Origin: Palaeococcus pacificus DY20341
Lineage (GTDB): Archaea > Methanobacteriota_B > Thermococci > Thermococcales > Thermococcaceae
Direction: 5' to 3'
Length of the DNA: 64,000 nucleotides
NCBI RefSeq assembly: GCF_000725425.1
Contig: NZ_CP006019.1
Span: forward strand, 1,364,001-1,428,000
Positions 1-9,435 of the stretch are shown here, piece after piece. How positions within the stretch are numbered: the first letter of the stretch is position 1; each line of letters opens with the position of its first letter. Made by a program: the position numbers and the translations under genes. Below the pieces are notes generated by a model, which had not been told where the DNA came from, made no database searches, and saw only the letters and a list, made by a program, of their open reading frames with translations.

Positions 1-190
1 CACCCAATATTCCGCCAATGGGCTTTAAAACAAGGGCAAATATCGAGGAGACGGAAGCGATAGTTCCAACAACGAGGGGGCTCGCACCATAGAGAATAGC
101 GAGGGGTGATATGAGCGGAGAGACAAGTATGTAGCCGAGGAAGAAGAAAAATGTCGAGAAGTGGAGGAGCCAGATTTCTCTGTTTTCCAT
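1..190 (-). CDS. MFS-type transporter, N-terminal part (cut by window edge)
   Basis: Only the first 63 codons are inside the window; the rest lies to the left of position 1. The fragment begins MENREIWLLHF and is almost wholly hydrophobic, with two predicted membrane segments separated by a short polar turn (SPLVVGTI, then LKPIGG), the usual start of a major facilitator superfamily permease. The ATG at 190 follows GGGGATTTGAG. The asparaginase gene stops one base upstream, so the two are probably co-transcribed and the transporter may move an amino acid or peptide used or released by that enzyme; this link is inference from position only. Substrate cannot be told from this fragment. Confidence 0.75.
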   Translation of the reverse strand, partial: MENREIWLLHFSTFFFFLGYILVSPLISPLAILYGASPLVVGTIASVSSIFALVLKPIGGILG

Positions 191-191
191 C

Positions 192-1112
192 TCAAATCCC
201 CGTGAAAGGTTCTTGCATCCCCTCTTTCATATATGCGACGCTCATGTGCTTTGTGTTCTTCGCAAAGCCGATGTTGCCTCTGGCGTCTATCATTATAACC
301 CCCGCATTGTCAGAGCCGAAGTGTTCCGTTGCAAGGCTTATGGCAGCTTCACTTGCTTTTTGAGCGGTCAGTCCAAAGCGAACGAAGTCCACGGCGCTTT
401 TAGCAAGGACGAGCTTTATCATAACCTCTCCAAGCCCGGTGCATGAGGCCCCAGCAAACTCGTTTGCATAGGTTCCTCCCCCGATTATGGGAGTATCTCC
501 TATGCGCCCAAACATCTTCAAAAATACTCCTCCTGTCGAAGTTCCTGCAACTACTTCCCCGCCGTCAAAGGCAACAGCCCCAACCGTGCTCCTCAAAACT
601 TCGGGGTACTCCTTAATCAGCTCGCTTATCTTCTTCCAGTGAGGGATTTGCCCGTCGTTTAGAAGCTTTTCTCTAAGCTTCTTCCACTGATCTACCCTTT
701 CCTCAGTTGTTGGGTTGTAATCGTCAAAGCCCATTAAACGAGCAAATTTAACAGCACCTTCTCCTCCTAAGAGAACATGGTCGGTCTTTTCCATGACCTT
801 TCTTGCAACGCTTATAGGGTTTTTAACACCCCATATACCCGCGACGGCACCTGCTTCCAAAGTTCTTCCGCGCATCACAGCAGCGTCCATTTCTACCTTC
901 CCATCCAACGTGAGAACGCTCCCAGTTCCTGCATTAAACACTGGATTGTCTTCTAAAGCCTTAATAGCTTCCTCGACTGCATCTAAAGCTGAGCCTCTTT
1001 TTAATTCCTTCCATCCAGCTAAAACAGCTTCCCTAACACCTTCGAGAACTTTTGGAATTCTCTCCTCTTTCTTAATGGTGCCAGCACCGCCATGAACAAT
1101 AATAGCTACCAT
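192..1112 (-). CDS. Plant-type L-asparaginase / isoaspartyl peptidase (Ntn hydrolase)
   Basis: Hydrolyses L-asparagine and/or beta-aspartyl (isoaspartyl) peptides. The 306-residue protein opens with VAIIVHGGAG, typical of the family. The autocleavage site is visible as RSTVGAVAFD: Thr176 is the expected nucleophile released as the new N-terminus of the beta subunit. Substrate-binding signatures GTSTGG (190-195) and RIGDTP follow. Start chosen at ATG 1112 because GGTGGT lies just upstream; the GTG four codons earlier overlaps that ribosome-binding site. It precedes an MFS transporter gene by one base, suggesting a two-gene unit. Family assignment is firm; preference for asparagine versus isoaspartyl dipeptides cannot be read from sequence. 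Confidence 0.93.
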   Translation of the reverse strand: MVAIIVHGGAGTIKKEERIPKVLEGVREAVLAGWKELKRGSALDAVEEAIKALEDNPVFNAGTGSVLTLDGKVEMDAAVMRGRTLEAGAVAGIWGVKNPISVARKVMEKTDHVLLGGEGAVKFARLMGFDDYNPTTEERVDQWKKLREKLLNDGQIPHWKKISELIKEYPEVLRSTVGAVAFDGGEVVAGTSTGGVFLKMFGRIGDTPIIGGGTYANEFAGASCTGLGEVMIKLVLAKSAVDFVRFGLTAQKASEAAISLATEHFGSDNAGVIMIDARGNIGFAKNTKHMSVAYMKEGMQEPFTGI

Positions 1113-1178
1113 GAAAACCACCACCCATTTATTGTGGTCAAAAGGTTAAAAGCATTATGGAAGCGAAGAGAAGTAAAT

Positions 1179-1934
1179 TTAAAACTTCTTGCTATCTTGG
1201 ACTGCACTCAATGCAAACTCTCTAAATTCCAAAAGTTCTTCTTTTTCCAAATCCACGTCTTGATTGTTTTGATACCTCAAAAGAGCTTTTTCTATCGTTC
1301 TTCTAAATCTCATTGGGAGGTTTTTGAGGGCCCAAGTGCCGCCTTCAACTTTCGAAGCTATTTTCTTTTCTCTCAGATAGTAGAGCATTCTGCAGATGTT
1401 TAAAACGAGATATTCTGGAGGGTTTAGAGAGGCTTCATCTTTCACATCATAGAGCAGGGCTTTTATAAAGTGTTCATCTGTAACTTCGCCAAAAACTTCC
1501 TCTATGGGTTTTCCAGAGAGGGCAACTCCTCTTTCTTTGAGCACTTTCAAATGTGCTGACAGATCTGGATCGAGCTCTCCACTTTCAAAGGGAATTTCTC
1601 CCCTTTCATAGGCTTCTCTAAACCATTCGCTGTAATGAAATTCAAAAGGGATTGGATAAGGGGGATTTTTAGCATATTTCTCTAAGATGACGCTCATCTC
1701 GAGACCTTTGCCGCCAATCTCTTTGGAAACTTCCAAGCAAACTCTAGCTAAAGCTTTCTTGTCTTCTAAGCTCATTGGAGTTTTGACCACGATTATTAGG
1801 TCCACATCGCTGTATCCTGGGACGAAGCATCCCATAGCCAAGGAGCCGTGTAGGTATATCCCAACCAGATTTTTACTGAGTATTTCTTTAAATTCCTTGA
1901 GAGCTTTTTCTAGACCGTCTTTGACTTTTTCCAT
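1179..1934 (-). CDS. Aminoglycoside adenylyltransferase-like nucleotidyltransferase (DUF4111 type)
   Basis: A 251-residue protein with the Pol-beta-type nucleotidyltransferase signature: HGSLAMGCF (residues 29-37) followed by SDVDL, giving the G-S...D-x-D metal-binding pattern with Asp43 and Asp45. The remaining ~150 residues are helical and resemble the C-terminal domain of AadA/DUF4111 proteins. In bacteria such proteins adenylylate aminoglycosides; in Thermococcales the natural substrate is unknown and antibiotic resistance should not be assumed. Minus-strand gene, stop 66 bases from the asparaginase start, and only 6 bases downstream of the PhoU-like gene stop, so it may be read through from it. 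Confidence 0.8.
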   Translation of the reverse strand: MEKVKDGLEKALKEFKEILSKNLVGIYLHGSLAMGCFVPGYSDVDLIIVVKTPMSLEDKKALARVCLEVSKEIGGKGLEMSVILEKYAKNPPYPIPFEFHYSEWFREAYERGEIPFESGELDPDLSAHLKVLKERGVALSGKPIEEVFGEVTDEHFIKALLYDVKDEASLNPPEYLVLNICRMLYYLREKKIASKVEGGTWALKNLPMRFRRTIEKALLRYQNNQDVDLEKEELLEFREFALSAVQDSKKF

Positions 1935-1940
1935 TTTTTA

Positions 1941-2852
1941 TCAGCTCAGAGACATATTTATCGTGGTTTCTCCTATGTTCTCCAAGTACTCTAAAATGCG
2001 CCTGTAGCTGTCCATTGCTATTGACTTTTTGTAATCTATAGCATTTATGCGCTGCTTTAGCTCGTACATTAAACTGTCAATCTTCTTGAGGTCTTTCACT
2101 TTGACTTGGAGCATTATATCAGAGAAGGCCTTCTTTAGATAGGCAATTTCTATATCCTCATCAAAATCCTGGGAAATCCTAACTATGTGGTCGCCTACTC
2201 TCTCTATGTTGCGGACTATGAAGAGGATCCCAAGCAAATCGAAGCTCCTCTTTACTATTTGTGTACCTACAATAGAGGGCTGCGATAGAAGTTTGTTCAC
2301 GGCGCGGAGTGCTAAAAAGTAAAACCTATCAAGTTCGTTTTCTAAATCCTGTATATCCCTTCTGATGGCCTTATCTTTTACCTGCTTCATGAGCTCCAAG
2401 TCCTCAAACATTGAGAGTATTATGGAGCTTATCCTCTCCAGTATTTCGTCTATATTAACCTCTTCATCGGCGAGCAGGCTTTTTGCAACTATTCTTCCGG
2501 GTTCATCAGCTATTATCTCCATCCCAGGCAGTATTTGAATTGTTTTTCTGATCTTTATCTTATAATGAGGAAGTTCGTCAAGAATTTCAATCTCTAATAT
2601 GTCATAGCCCTGTATGTAAGCGGAGATAACGAGTCTAACGGCCATGTCTGGAGAATATTCCTTTGATATTTTGAGTTTTTTGCGTTCACTAACCTCTTTT
2701 GGCTTTTTTGGGAGAACAGTTATTGATCCATCCGGGTTTATCAAAAGCGGCACCACATCTCCCTGCTTAAGCTCATTCTCCTTTATCCACTTTTTAGGGA
2801 GTGAAATTATGTATGAGCTTCTGCCAGTAAATTGTATCTTCCTAAACTCCAT
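1941..2852 (-). CDS. PhoU-family phosphate uptake regulator with N-terminal AbrB domain
   Basis: 303 residues. The first ~45 residues (MEFRKIQFTGRSSYIISLP...) form a SpoVT/AbrB-like swapped-hairpin DNA-binding domain; the rest is helical with repeated PhoU-type helical bundles (for example NIERVGDHIVRI around residue 215). Archaeal proteins of this design are annotated as phosphate uptake regulators. Start set at ATG 2852 with GGTGAT five bases upstream; the longer reading upstream of it runs over the promoter. A TATA element lies at about 2899-2906 on the minus strand. A phosphate permease of the PiT family lies 34 kb away and shares a short promoter element (see findings). Confidence 0.85.
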   Translation of the reverse strand: MEFRKIQFTGRSSYIISLPKKWIKENELKQGDVVPLLINPDGSITVLPKKPKEVSERKKLKISKEYSPDMAVRLVISAYIQGYDILEIEILDELPHYKIKIRKTIQILPGMEIIADEPGRIVAKSLLADEEVNIDEILERISSIILSMFEDLELMKQVKDKAIRRDIQDLENELDRFYFLALRAVNKLLSQPSIVGTQIVKRSFDLLGILFIVRNIERVGDHIVRISQDFDEDIEIAYLKKAFSDIMLQVKVKDLKKIDSLMYELKQRINAIDYKKSIAMDSYRRILEYLENIGETTINMSLS

Positions 2853-2865
2853 AGTTATCACCAGG

Positions 2866-2874
2866 TCTATATAG
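2866..2874. promoter_or_regulatory. TCTATATAG element near the phoU-like transcription start
   Basis: Nine bases containing the palindrome CTATATAG, set inside a wider inverted repeat ACCAG-N10-CTGGT (2860-2879). It lies about 25 bases downstream of the minus-strand TATA box at 2899-2906, so close to the expected transcription start of the PhoU-like gene. The same nine bases occur in the promoter of the PiT phosphate transporter at 36347-36355. A regulatory role is inference; AT-rich 9-mers can recur by chance. Confidence 0.3.
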
Positions 2875-2946
2875 CTGGTATGGAGTATAGGTGAGAGTAT
2901 ATAAATATTTTTGCTGAAGAATTTAAGAAGAAGCAAATAGAAGCGT

Positions 2947-3528
2947 TTATTCCTTTGCCAGCTCTATTCCCCTCTCCAGAGCTCTGATGTTTATTTCCCA
3001 CAGTTTGGGCTTGAGCGTTTCTTTTATGCCTTCTTCTATGCTCTCTTTTTTGAGGGGAATTAATCCTTTTCCGCAGGCATAGCCGAGCATTAAAACTCCA
3101 AGGGTGCGCGGATTTATTTTATCGGCTTCGCTTTGGAAGTCCCTGACCTCAGTAGGACATATCTTTGAAAGTGCCTCTTTGATCTCTTCAACATCAGGAT
3201 ACTTCTCCTTTCCAACTAAAGTAGTTGCAGTATGAATTGGATATGCATTTACTATAGCATAGCTCTTCTTGCTTAAGAAGCGCGCGTTTCTTAGGGCTTC
3301 AGCTGGCTCAAGAGCGAGCACCAAATCAGCTTCACCTTCCTCTATTAGGGGAGAGTGCACATCACCAAACCTGAGGTATGAGAGAACACTACCATAGCGC
3401 TGGCTCATTCCAAGGGTTTCACCTATCCTAACATTGTAGCCTTCTTTCATTGCCGCATTCCCGACTATTCTCGAGAGTGTTAAACCGCCTTGACCGCCAA
3501 CACCTGTGATAATTAGGTTGAACTCCAT
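2947..3528 (-). CDS. iorB: Indolepyruvate:ferredoxin oxidoreductase, beta subunit
   Basis: 193 residues of the 2-oxoacid:ferredoxin oxidoreductase gamma/beta domain, with the opening FNLIITGVGGQGGLTL and the family motif GETLGMSQRYGSV. IorAB oxidises aryl pyruvates from aromatic amino acid breakdown to aryl-acetyl-CoA, reducing ferredoxin in the cytoplasm. The ATG at 3528 follows GGTGATTGAA; the GTG at 3537 overlaps that ribosome-binding site and is rejected. The usual partner gene iorA (thiamine-diphosphate and Fe-S subunit) is not adjacent: the neighbour upstream is lysS after a 128-base gap. Either iorA lies elsewhere or this is a paralogous subunit. Confidence 0.85.
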   Translation of the reverse strand: MEFNLIITGVGGQGGLTLSRIVGNAAMKEGYNVRIGETLGMSQRYGSVLSYLRFGDVHSPLIEEGEADLVLALEPAEALRNARFLSKKSYAIVNAYPIHTATTLVGKEKYPDVEEIKEALSKICPTEVRDFQSEADKINPRTLGVLMLGYACGKGLIPLKKESIEEGIKETLKPKLWEINIRALERGIELAKE

Positions 3529-3656
3529 TTCAATCACCGTAGAAAATAGGGCTTTGACATTTTTAAAGGTTAAGCCAGTGCCTAAGGTTCTCTATCCTTA
3601 ACTTATGTGGAAGCATTTTAGCACGCTAATAGTGCCTAAAACAAAGAAAAAAGGAG

Positions 3657-5237
3657 TTAAGCTTCGAGCTTTAACCTCTTAACGACGAACTCCTTATCGA
3701 GCGAAGCTAAGAAGTTCGCCAACCTCGGTCCCCTGTCTTTACCTATGAAGAGGTTGTATAAAGTTTTGAAGTAAGCTTTGCTTGGAATTCCTCTCTTCTT
3801 TGCAGCATCAAATATCACTCCGTTGAGCTCGTCAACGGTAAAGCTTTCCCTGTTCTCGAGCCACTCTGCCACCTCTGTCAAAGCTTCCTTTACCTTTTCC
3901 TCCACCTCAATTTGTGGAAGTTCTTCCAAGAGCGAGAACTTTACCATGTCTGGAGCGTACTTTTCAACCCAGTTCCTCGCCAACCTTATCCTAAGCTTTA
4001 TTCTCTCCAAGTCCTCCCCATTCAGCTCAGTTGGAATGTGCCCTTGCTCTTGGAGCGTCCTTATTATGCCTTCCTCATCCAAGTGAGGCATCTGCACTAA
4101 GACCACCAAGAACCTGAAAGGCGCTTGGGCGATTAATCTCTGGGGAACTTTTGGCATTGCGAGCTCGTAAGTCCTCTTTAGTTCTTCTGCCTCTTCCTCG
4201 CTCTTTGCACTTTCTAGGCCAAAGTAGATCCTCTCCACTTTGTCGAACTCGTCGTAGAGGTTTAGTAAGCCAAGACCGAGATCAATCTTGAGCTCCTTAT
4301 TGGGCCTGTGGCTCGCGTAGAGGAACCTTATTACTCCTGGCTCCAAGACCTCATAGAGGTCGCTCAATAAAATTACGTTACCCTTTGAGCCGCTCATCTT
4401 TCCTTTTTGTCCTTTAATTCCAACGAACTCATACATAAGCCCTAAAGGCCCGGGCTTTTCGAAGATTTTTTTAACTATCTCTTGACCTGTGTCCCAAGAG
4501 CTTCCAGCGGCGAGATGGTCTTTTCCAGCTGGCTCGAAATCAACATCGAAGTGAGCCCAACGCATAGGCCAATCTACACGCCACCTAAGCTTGACGTTGC
4601 CTTCCCTTATGTCCGTCTCGCCCTCGCTCCCGCAATGGGGGCACTTATACTTAACGCTCCACTCACCGTCCCACTCAACAAAATTTGCTTCCTTCCTACA
4701 CTTTGGACAATAAATTTGCACAGGTTGCCAGTCCTCTTCCAAGTGGGGCTGCTTAGCTATGTCGCGGAACTTGTTTAGGACTTCCATTATCTTGCTCCTC
4801 TTCTCAAGGGCGAGCCTAACTTCATTTGCATATTCGCCACTTTTATAGAGCTCGCTTGCTCTAAGGAAGTCCACTTCAATGCCGAGCTTTTCAACTTCGC
4901 GCTCGAAGAGCTCCATAAAATGGGCTGCATAGCTCTCATGGCATCCCCATGGGTCAGGGACTTCACTAACAGGCATTGTCAAATATTGAGCCCACTCCTT
5001 TGGAACGTTCTTTGGTACTTTCCTAAACCTATCATAGTCGTCCCACATGTGGATGTGCCTCACCTTTTTGCCCCTATCCCTAAGGGCGTGACCCACAATG
5101 TAAGCTGTGAAGAGTTCTCTAAAGTTTCCTATGTGAACATATCCGCTTGGAGTAATCCCGCTCTCAACGACGTATTCTTCTTTGTCGCCGTGCTCCTTAA
5201 TGATTTTCTCAACCATATAATCTGCCCAATGCACCAT
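3657..5237 (-). CDS. lysS: Lysyl-tRNA synthetase, class I
   Basis: 526 residues. Charges tRNA-Lys with lysine in the cytoplasm. It is the class I form found in many archaea rather than the class II enzyme: the HIGH-type motif is HIGN at residues 35-38 ([12 protein letters not shown]), the KMSKS-type loop is KMSGSKGN near residue 280, and a zinc-binding insertion carries CPKC and CPHC pairs near residues 175-205. The ATG at 5237 follows GGAGGGG. The symmetric TATA box at 5296-5307 would give a leader of about 38 bases. Full length; assignment secure. Confidence 0.97.
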   Translation of the reverse strand: MVHWADYMVEKIIKEHGDKEEYVVESGITPSGYVHIGNFRELFTAYIVGHALRDRGKKVRHIHMWDDYDRFRKVPKNVPKEWAQYLTMPVSEVPDPWGCHESYAAHFMELFEREVEKLGIEVDFLRASELYKSGEYANEVRLALEKRSKIMEVLNKFRDIAKQPHLEEDWQPVQIYCPKCRKEANFVEWDGEWSVKYKCPHCGSEGETDIREGNVKLRWRVDWPMRWAHFDVDFEPAGKDHLAAGSSWDTGQEIVKKIFEKPGPLGLMYEFVGIKGQKGKMSGSKGNVILLSDLYEVLEPGVIRFLYASHRPNKELKIDLGLGLLNLYDEFDKVERIYFGLESAKSEEEAEELKRTYELAMPKVPQRLIAQAPFRFLVVLVQMPHLDEEGIIRTLQEQGHIPTELNGEDLERIKLRIRLARNWVEKYAPDMVKFSLLEELPQIEVEEKVKEALTEVAEWLENRESFTVDELNGVIFDAAKKRGIPSKAYFKTLYNLFIGKDRGPRLANFLASLDKEFVVKRLKLEA

Positions 5238-5295
5238 GATATCCCCTCCTTGGGTTTAAATACGTGGGGGCCTTTTTAAGCTTCACCTATACGAA

Positions 5296-5307
5296 AACTT
5301 TATAAAG
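5296..5307. promoter_or_regulatory. Symmetric TATA box between lysS and the divergent unknown gene
   Basis: AACTTTATAAAG is an archaeal TATA element that reads nearly the same on both strands. Placed 25 bases upstream of expected starts it can serve the plus-strand gene at 5368 (start near 5326) and lysS on the minus strand (start near 5275). Another TATA-like TTTAAA lies at 5255-5260 but is too close to the lysS start codon given its clear ribosome-binding site. Confidence 0.55.
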
Positions 5308-5367
5308 TTGGTCTTTGCTAACTAACATTAGTTGTATTACTATCTAGTATGGTTGGAGTGTGATAAT

Positions 5368-6264
5368 ATGGAGTGGGAAGAACTCGGGACGTACCAACTC
5401 GAAAGCGCTCAAATATTTTTCCCAGCATCACTTGAGATACAAGAAGAGCTCCTCAAAGCAGGCTTTAAAGTTCCATATGACAAAGAAAAGAAGATTTCAA
5501 CTCCGCTCCCCGTGATATCGGCATTTTCAAAAGGTACTGTTATCCCCAAAAACAGGCTTTTAAAAGCTCATGAATTCGAAGAAGACGATAAGTTTGTGAA
5601 AATCCCAAATGAAGAGGCACATTTAAAGTTTTTAACCAATGAAAAAGGTTACCTGACGCTTGAAATTGAACTTAAACGCTACCACCTCGAAGATTTGAAC
5701 TTTGTATCAATTCCCCCAAGGATATGGAATGCATGGGTGAGCTTTTCGCTGAGTGCGGCCTTTTTGGACGATATTCTTGAAAGGCTAAGCAAACTTCGTG
5801 GAGAGACACCAAAAGGCATTTACATCGATTCGCGTGGCAGAAGTGGTAGAGAAATCGAAGTCTACGCTTACAAAGGCAGAAAGTATAAAGATTTAGGAAT
5901 TCCTGTATATGCCTACTATTTGGGCCTTAATGGGTTGGAGCTGGCAGGAGAGTATTTTGCTGAGAAGGCCGATGAAAGTAGCATCGATAGAGATGTCTTA
6001 AACTTCCTAAAGCTCGGATTGAAGAAAAGCAAGAGTACAAGAGCGGGCTTAAAAGTAGGGCTCATATGGAAGGAAGGGGAACCCCAAAGGATAGCACTAC
6101 GGCTCGGCACCAACTACCCGAGGGTTAAAATCCGCGGTCTGTACGGAGAACTGGAAGGAAAATCAAGAGGAGAGCTGAGCTACGGGGAGAGGCACTTCAT
6201 GACGGTCCGGGCCAATGACTTCTACTGGGCATTGGAAAAAGTTAAAAGTGTCTTTGGAGGCTAA
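5368..6264 (+). CDS. Unknown protein, 298 residues
   Basis: I do not recognise a named family. Start taken at ATG 5368, twelve codons inside the longest frame, with GGAG nine bases upstream and a TATA box at 5296-5307. The protein is soluble-looking with mixed alpha/beta content, no signal peptide, no membrane segment and no cysteine metal site. The N-terminal third is acidic and includes a proline-rich start of a domain (PLPVISAFSKGTVIPKN); the C-terminal part is basic (KKSKSTRAGLKVG, YPRVKIRG), which could suit nucleic-acid binding, though this is only a guess. It converges with the zinc-ribbon gene, the two stops overlapping by four bases. Confidence 0.7.
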   Translation: MEWEELGTYQLESAQIFFPASLEIQEELLKAGFKVPYDKEKKISTPLPVISAFSKGTVIPKNRLLKAHEFEEDDKFVKIPNEEAHLKFLTNEKGYLTLEIELKRYHLEDLNFVSIPPRIWNAWVSFSLSAAFLDDILERLSKLRGETPKGIYIDSRGRSGREIEVYAYKGRKYKDLGIPVYAYYLGLNGLELAGEYFAEKADESSIDRDVLNFLKLGLKKSKSTRAGLKVGLIWKEGEPQRIALRLGTNYPRVKIRGLYGELEGKSRGELSYGERHFMTVRANDFYWALEKVKSVFGG

Positions 6265-6437
6265 TCAAAGTCCCATATCGTCCTTCCTTTGTAGAACATC
6301 ATCACATAGCCGCAGCTCTTGCATATAACAATCTTGACCTTATGTGCCGTAAAGCCCCATTTGCTGTCAAGCTTACCCTCCTCAACTTGGAAATCCATAC
6401 CTCCACAGAGAGGACACTTTAAGTGCTGCCTTTCCAT
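6261..6437 (-). CDS. Small zinc-ribbon protein, 58 residues
   Basis: Two CxxC knuckles are visible: CPLC at residues 8-11 and CKSC at 39-42, spaced as in a single zinc ribbon, followed by a short hydrophobic and charged tail ending TIWDFD. The ATG at 6437 follows GGTGGTACT, a good archaeal ribosome-binding site; the longer frame upstream has no support. Such small ribbons occur in nucleic-acid-binding and redox partners but no specific role can be given. It lies downstream of the flavoprotein gene on the same strand (the gap is 85 bases) and overlaps the converging unknown gene by four bases. Confidence 0.75.
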   Translation of the reverse strand: MERQHLKCPLCGGMDFQVEEGKLDSKWGFTAHKVKIVICKSCGYVMMFYKGRTIWDFD

Positions 6438-6522
6438 AGTACCACCACTAAAAGTAGGAAAATATTGGATAAAAAGTTTACTCTCCCAAAATCGGCTGAA
6501 GAGTAAGAAAAGGAAAGGCAGA

Positions 6523-7842
6523 TTACTTAAACTTCCTAAGCGCCATCTCTGCAGCAACGGTTATTGGATCAATTGTTGGGCTTATTGGAGGAGCATAGGC
6601 AGTTTCACCGTAGGCTATGTCCTCAACGGTTGCGCCCTTTTGAGCAGCAAAGCTCAATGCCATTATCCTTCCCCAAACTCTTTCTCCACCTACTATTTGT
6701 GCTCCTATCAAGCGCTTGTCCTCTTTTCTAAAGATGGCCTTCACGGTTATTGGCTTTCCTCCGGGGAAGTACTCGGGCTTGGTTGAGCCTTTGAACTTGC
6801 CGACAACTATGTCAATGCCTTCTCTCTTAGCTCTCTCCTGTGTCATGCCAAAAGTCCCTATTTCAAGGTCGAAGAGCTCGGTTATTGCTGTGTTAAATAC
6901 GGGCCTAAACTTCTCCTCTCCTCCCAAAGCGTTTATTGCCGCTACCTTTGCCATCCTAACGGCAGTGGTTCCGAGCTGGCTTAGCATTCTCTCCCCGGTT
7001 ACGGCATCAAAAACCTCAGCACAGTCACCAATGGCATAAATATCAGGGTCACTCGTCCTCAAGTACTCATCCACAATGATGCCCCTATTAACTTCAAGGC
7101 CCGCCCTCTTAGCCAGCTCAACGTTTGCCCTAACGCCGGTTGCCACTAAAACCAAATCTGCTTCAATTTCTTCCTCGCCGATTTTAACGGCCTTTACTGG
7201 ACTTCCAATTATCTCACCAACGCCGACGCCGAACTTGAACTCAATGTCCTTCTCCTCGAGGTGCTTTTGCACTATTGATGCTGTATCCTTGTCGAGCATC
7301 GTCGGGAGCAGGTGTGGAAGCAACTCAACCACGAGAACATCCAAGCCAAGCTCCTTGAATGCAACTGCACCTTCAAGCCCAATCAATCCCGCACCTATTA
7401 CAACGGCTCTCTTTGGTTTTTTCTCCTCTATGTAAGCTTTAATTTTTTTAACGTCATCCATGCTCTTGAGCGTGAAAACTCCATCCGCTTCAACACCTTT
7501 AATCGGTGGGACGAAGGCTTTTGAGCCGACGGCTAAAATGAGCTTATCGTAGTTTACTTCCCCTTTATCGGTTATGACAACCTTCTTCTCCCTGTCGATG
7601 GCCTTAGCCTCCGTATCGAGCATGAGCTGGATTTTTTGCTTCTCATAGAACTCATTTGGAAACACGATTATATTATCAAGTTTGGGTATCTTTCCGCTCA
7701 GGACGAAGGGCAGGGCGCATGGGGAGTACTGCATCGTCTTTTCCTTTCCTATCACAATAATTTCGGCTTTTCTATCGAGCTTTCTTGCGAAGAGTGCAAA
7801 GTTGCTCCCGGCTGTACCAGAACCAATAACAACGAGCCTCAT
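6523..7842 (-). CDS. CoA-dependent NAD(P)H:sulfur oxidoreductase / CoA-disulfide reductase family flavoprotein
   Basis: 439 residues of the pyridine nucleotide-disulfide reductase family. FAD-binding GSGTAG lies at 7-12, the active-site cysteine is Cys42 in YSPCALPF, the NAD(P)H-binding VIGAGLIGLEG is near residue 150, and the second FAD motif IYAIGDCAEVFD near residue 270. A single catalytic cysteine in this context is the hallmark of CoA-disulfide reductase and the Thermococcales sulfur reductases, which use CoA and NAD(P)H to reduce elemental sulfur or CoA disulfide; NADH oxidase activity is an alternative. Start set at ATG 7842 with GGTGGT upstream, rather than the ATG at 7854 which precedes that site. 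Confidence 0.88.
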   Translation of the reverse strand: MRLVVIGSGTAGSNFALFARKLDRKAEIIVIGKEKTMQYSPCALPFVLSGKIPKLDNIIVFPNEFYEKQKIQLMLDTEAKAIDREKKVVITDKGEVNYDKLILAVGSKAFVPPIKGVEADGVFTLKSMDDVKKIKAYIEEKKPKRAVVIGAGLIGLEGAVAFKELGLDVLVVELLPHLLPTMLDKDTASIVQKHLEEKDIEFKFGVGVGEIIGSPVKAVKIGEEEIEADLVLVATGVRANVELAKRAGLEVNRGIIVDEYLRTSDPDIYAIGDCAEVFDAVTGERMLSQLGTTAVRMAKVAAINALGGEEKFRPVFNTAITELFDLEIGTFGMTQERAKREGIDIVVGKFKGSTKPEYFPGGKPITVKAIFRKEDKRLIGAQIVGGERVWGRIMALSFAAQKGATVEDIAYGETAYAPPISPTIDPITVAAEMALRKFK

Positions 7843-7918
7843 TACGACCACCATAGAAAAGATATTTTGTGAGTATAAAAGCTTATCCGCAACAAAATAG
7901 GTTAAAGGAAAAGGTGGC

Positions 7919-8794
7919 TCAGAAGTATGTGCCCATTTCTTGGGCTATCTTCCTAAGCCTCTCAATCCTCTTCTCCGTTGGTGGGTGCGTTGAAAAGAGC
8001 GTTGCTATGCTCATTCCTCTAAATGGATTGACTATGAACATGTGCGCTGTTGCTGGGTTACCATCTCTTAGAGGCCTCCTTGACACGGCGTACTCAATCT
8101 TTTCAAGAGCACTCGCGAGAGCCCATGGCTTTCCGCTTATCTTAGCTCCCGTTTCATCAGCTAAAAACTCCCTCGAGCGGCTTATTGCGGCTTGGATAAG
8201 AGCTGCGGCTATTGGAGCGAGTATAGCAATCAGCAAAGCTCCTATAATGTTTCCACCCTCGTCTCTATCCCTTCCACCATAGCCTCCAAATATGGCAATC
8301 CACCTCGCCCAATAGGCAAGGTACATTATTGCACCCGCCATTGTGGCCGCGATGGTCTGAATTAGTATGTCCCTGTTTTTAATGTGGCTCAGCTCGTGGG
8401 CTATAACCCCTTCAAGCTCGTCTCTATTTAAAATCCTCAAAAGACCTTGAGTAACAGCAACGACAGCATGATTTGGGTTTCTACCGGTTGCGAAAGCGTT
8501 GGGGACTTCCGTTGGAATTATGGCTATTCTCGGCATTGGAAGGCCTGCCTCCTGAGTCAACCCCCTCACAATAGCGTAAAGCTCAGGAGCTTCAAACTCA
8601 TCCACTATTCTGGCCCTATACCACGCTAAGACCATTTTATCGCTGTACCAGTAGCTTAGGAAGTTCATGAAGAGTGCAAAGAGGAACGCCATAAACATAA
8701 CATTTGTTCCGCCGATTAAATAGCCTATCCCCATCAAGAGGCCCGTCATTACGGCCATTAAAAAGCCTGTCCTGAGCCAGAGCCCGAATCCCAT
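7919..8794 (-). CDS. htpX: HtpX-type membrane zinc metalloprotease (M48)
   Basis: 291 residues. HELSH at 133-137 is the zinc-binding HExxH motif, with the third ligand glutamate expected in SREFLADE near residue 210. Two membrane segments precede the protease domain (about 8-30 and 31-50) and two more follow the active site, as in HtpX proteins that degrade misfolded membrane proteins. The ATG at 8794 follows GGAGGTGA and overlaps the stop of the upstream kinase gene by one base (TGATG), so the two are translationally coupled. The family fit is strong. Confidence 0.92.
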   Translation of the reverse strand: MGFGLWLRTGFLMAVMTGLLMGIGYLIGGTNVMFMAFLFALFMNFLSYWYSDKMVLAWYRARIVDEFEAPELYAIVRGLTQEAGLPMPRIAIIPTEVPNAFATGRNPNHAVVAVTQGLLRILNRDELEGVIAHELSHIKNRDILIQTIAATMAGAIMYLAYWARWIAIFGGYGGRDRDEGGNIIGALLIAILAPIAAALIQAAISRSREFLADETGAKISGKPWALASALEKIEYAVSRRPLRDGNPATAHMFIVNPFRGMSIATLFSTHPPTEKRIERLRKIAQEMGTYF

Positions 8795-9339
8795 CACTCC
8801 TCACCTCCTAAATTTAAATATGGAACTACTTCATCATAAACCTCACTCCAGTCAACAATTCCAATTCTCTTCCGAATGCCCTTATTTAAAAGCTCTAAAA
8901 TTTCGTCCACAACTTCCGCTGGAGTTTTGCTTGTGGTGTCTACCTCTATGACGTTTTCGTGTTTTTCAATGGCCTCCACTAGGCACACATCCACAAGCTC
9001 AGCTTCGACGTTCTCACTAAGTTTCTGCTTCGAATAACCACGCTCTGAGAGCCTCTCCCCAACTATCTTTGGATGAGCTCTGAGGATTATAACTTGGTCA
9101 GCTGGAAGCAAATGACTTAAATGGCTGTCCAAAACGACATTTCTATCTTTGAGCTCTTCCTCGACAGCACGTGAGAGCTCGTCGATATCAAGTTCAAGCT
9201 CCTCTCCTACCTTTTCTCCCATGCCTCTGGCTATTGCAAAGTCCTTTATGTTTACATACTCATAGCCAAGCTTTTCAGCTAAAAGTTTACTTACCGTGGT
9301 TTTTCCCACGCCAGGGGTGCCGCTTACAGCTATTATCAT
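8794..9339 (-). CDS. AK6/Fap7-type adenylate kinase family protein
   Basis: 181 residues with a P-loop GTPGVGKT at 7-14 and a short kinase core (DSHLSHLLP as the NMP-binding part, RLSERGYS as the lid). This length and the [12 protein letters not shown] segment are typical of AK6/Fap7 proteins, which have adenylate kinase or ATPase activity and in archaea and eukaryotes assist small-subunit maturation by contacting ribosomal protein uS11. It is first in a two-gene unit with htpX, which starts at its stop codon. The ribosome function is known for the family and inferred here. Confidence 0.85.
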   Translation of the reverse strand: MIIAVSGTPGVGKTTVSKLLAEKLGYEYVNIKDFAIARGMGEKVGEELELDIDELSRAVEEELKDRNVVLDSHLSHLLPADQVIILRAHPKIVGERLSERGYSKQKLSENVEAELVDVCLVEAIEKHENVIEVDTTSKTPAEVVDEILELLNKGIRKRIGIVDWSEVYDEVVPYLNLGGEE

Positions 9340-9435
9340 TTTTTCACCGATGGTATTTTAGCAGAGCTTCCTTTTAAAGATATGCTTTTTTGCATAGACA
9401 AATGTCGAAAGCAAATTTAGCATTAAGCGAAAATC

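Noticed and set aside
1179-1934. Aminoglycoside resistance gene
   Set aside because: Fold similarity only; archaeal ribosomes and hyperthermophile ecology give no reason to assume that substrate.
6319-6786. 155-residue plus-strand frame
   Set aside because: Antisense to the start of the zinc-ribbon gene and the end of the flavoprotein gene; both of those have strong motifs and ribosome-binding sites.
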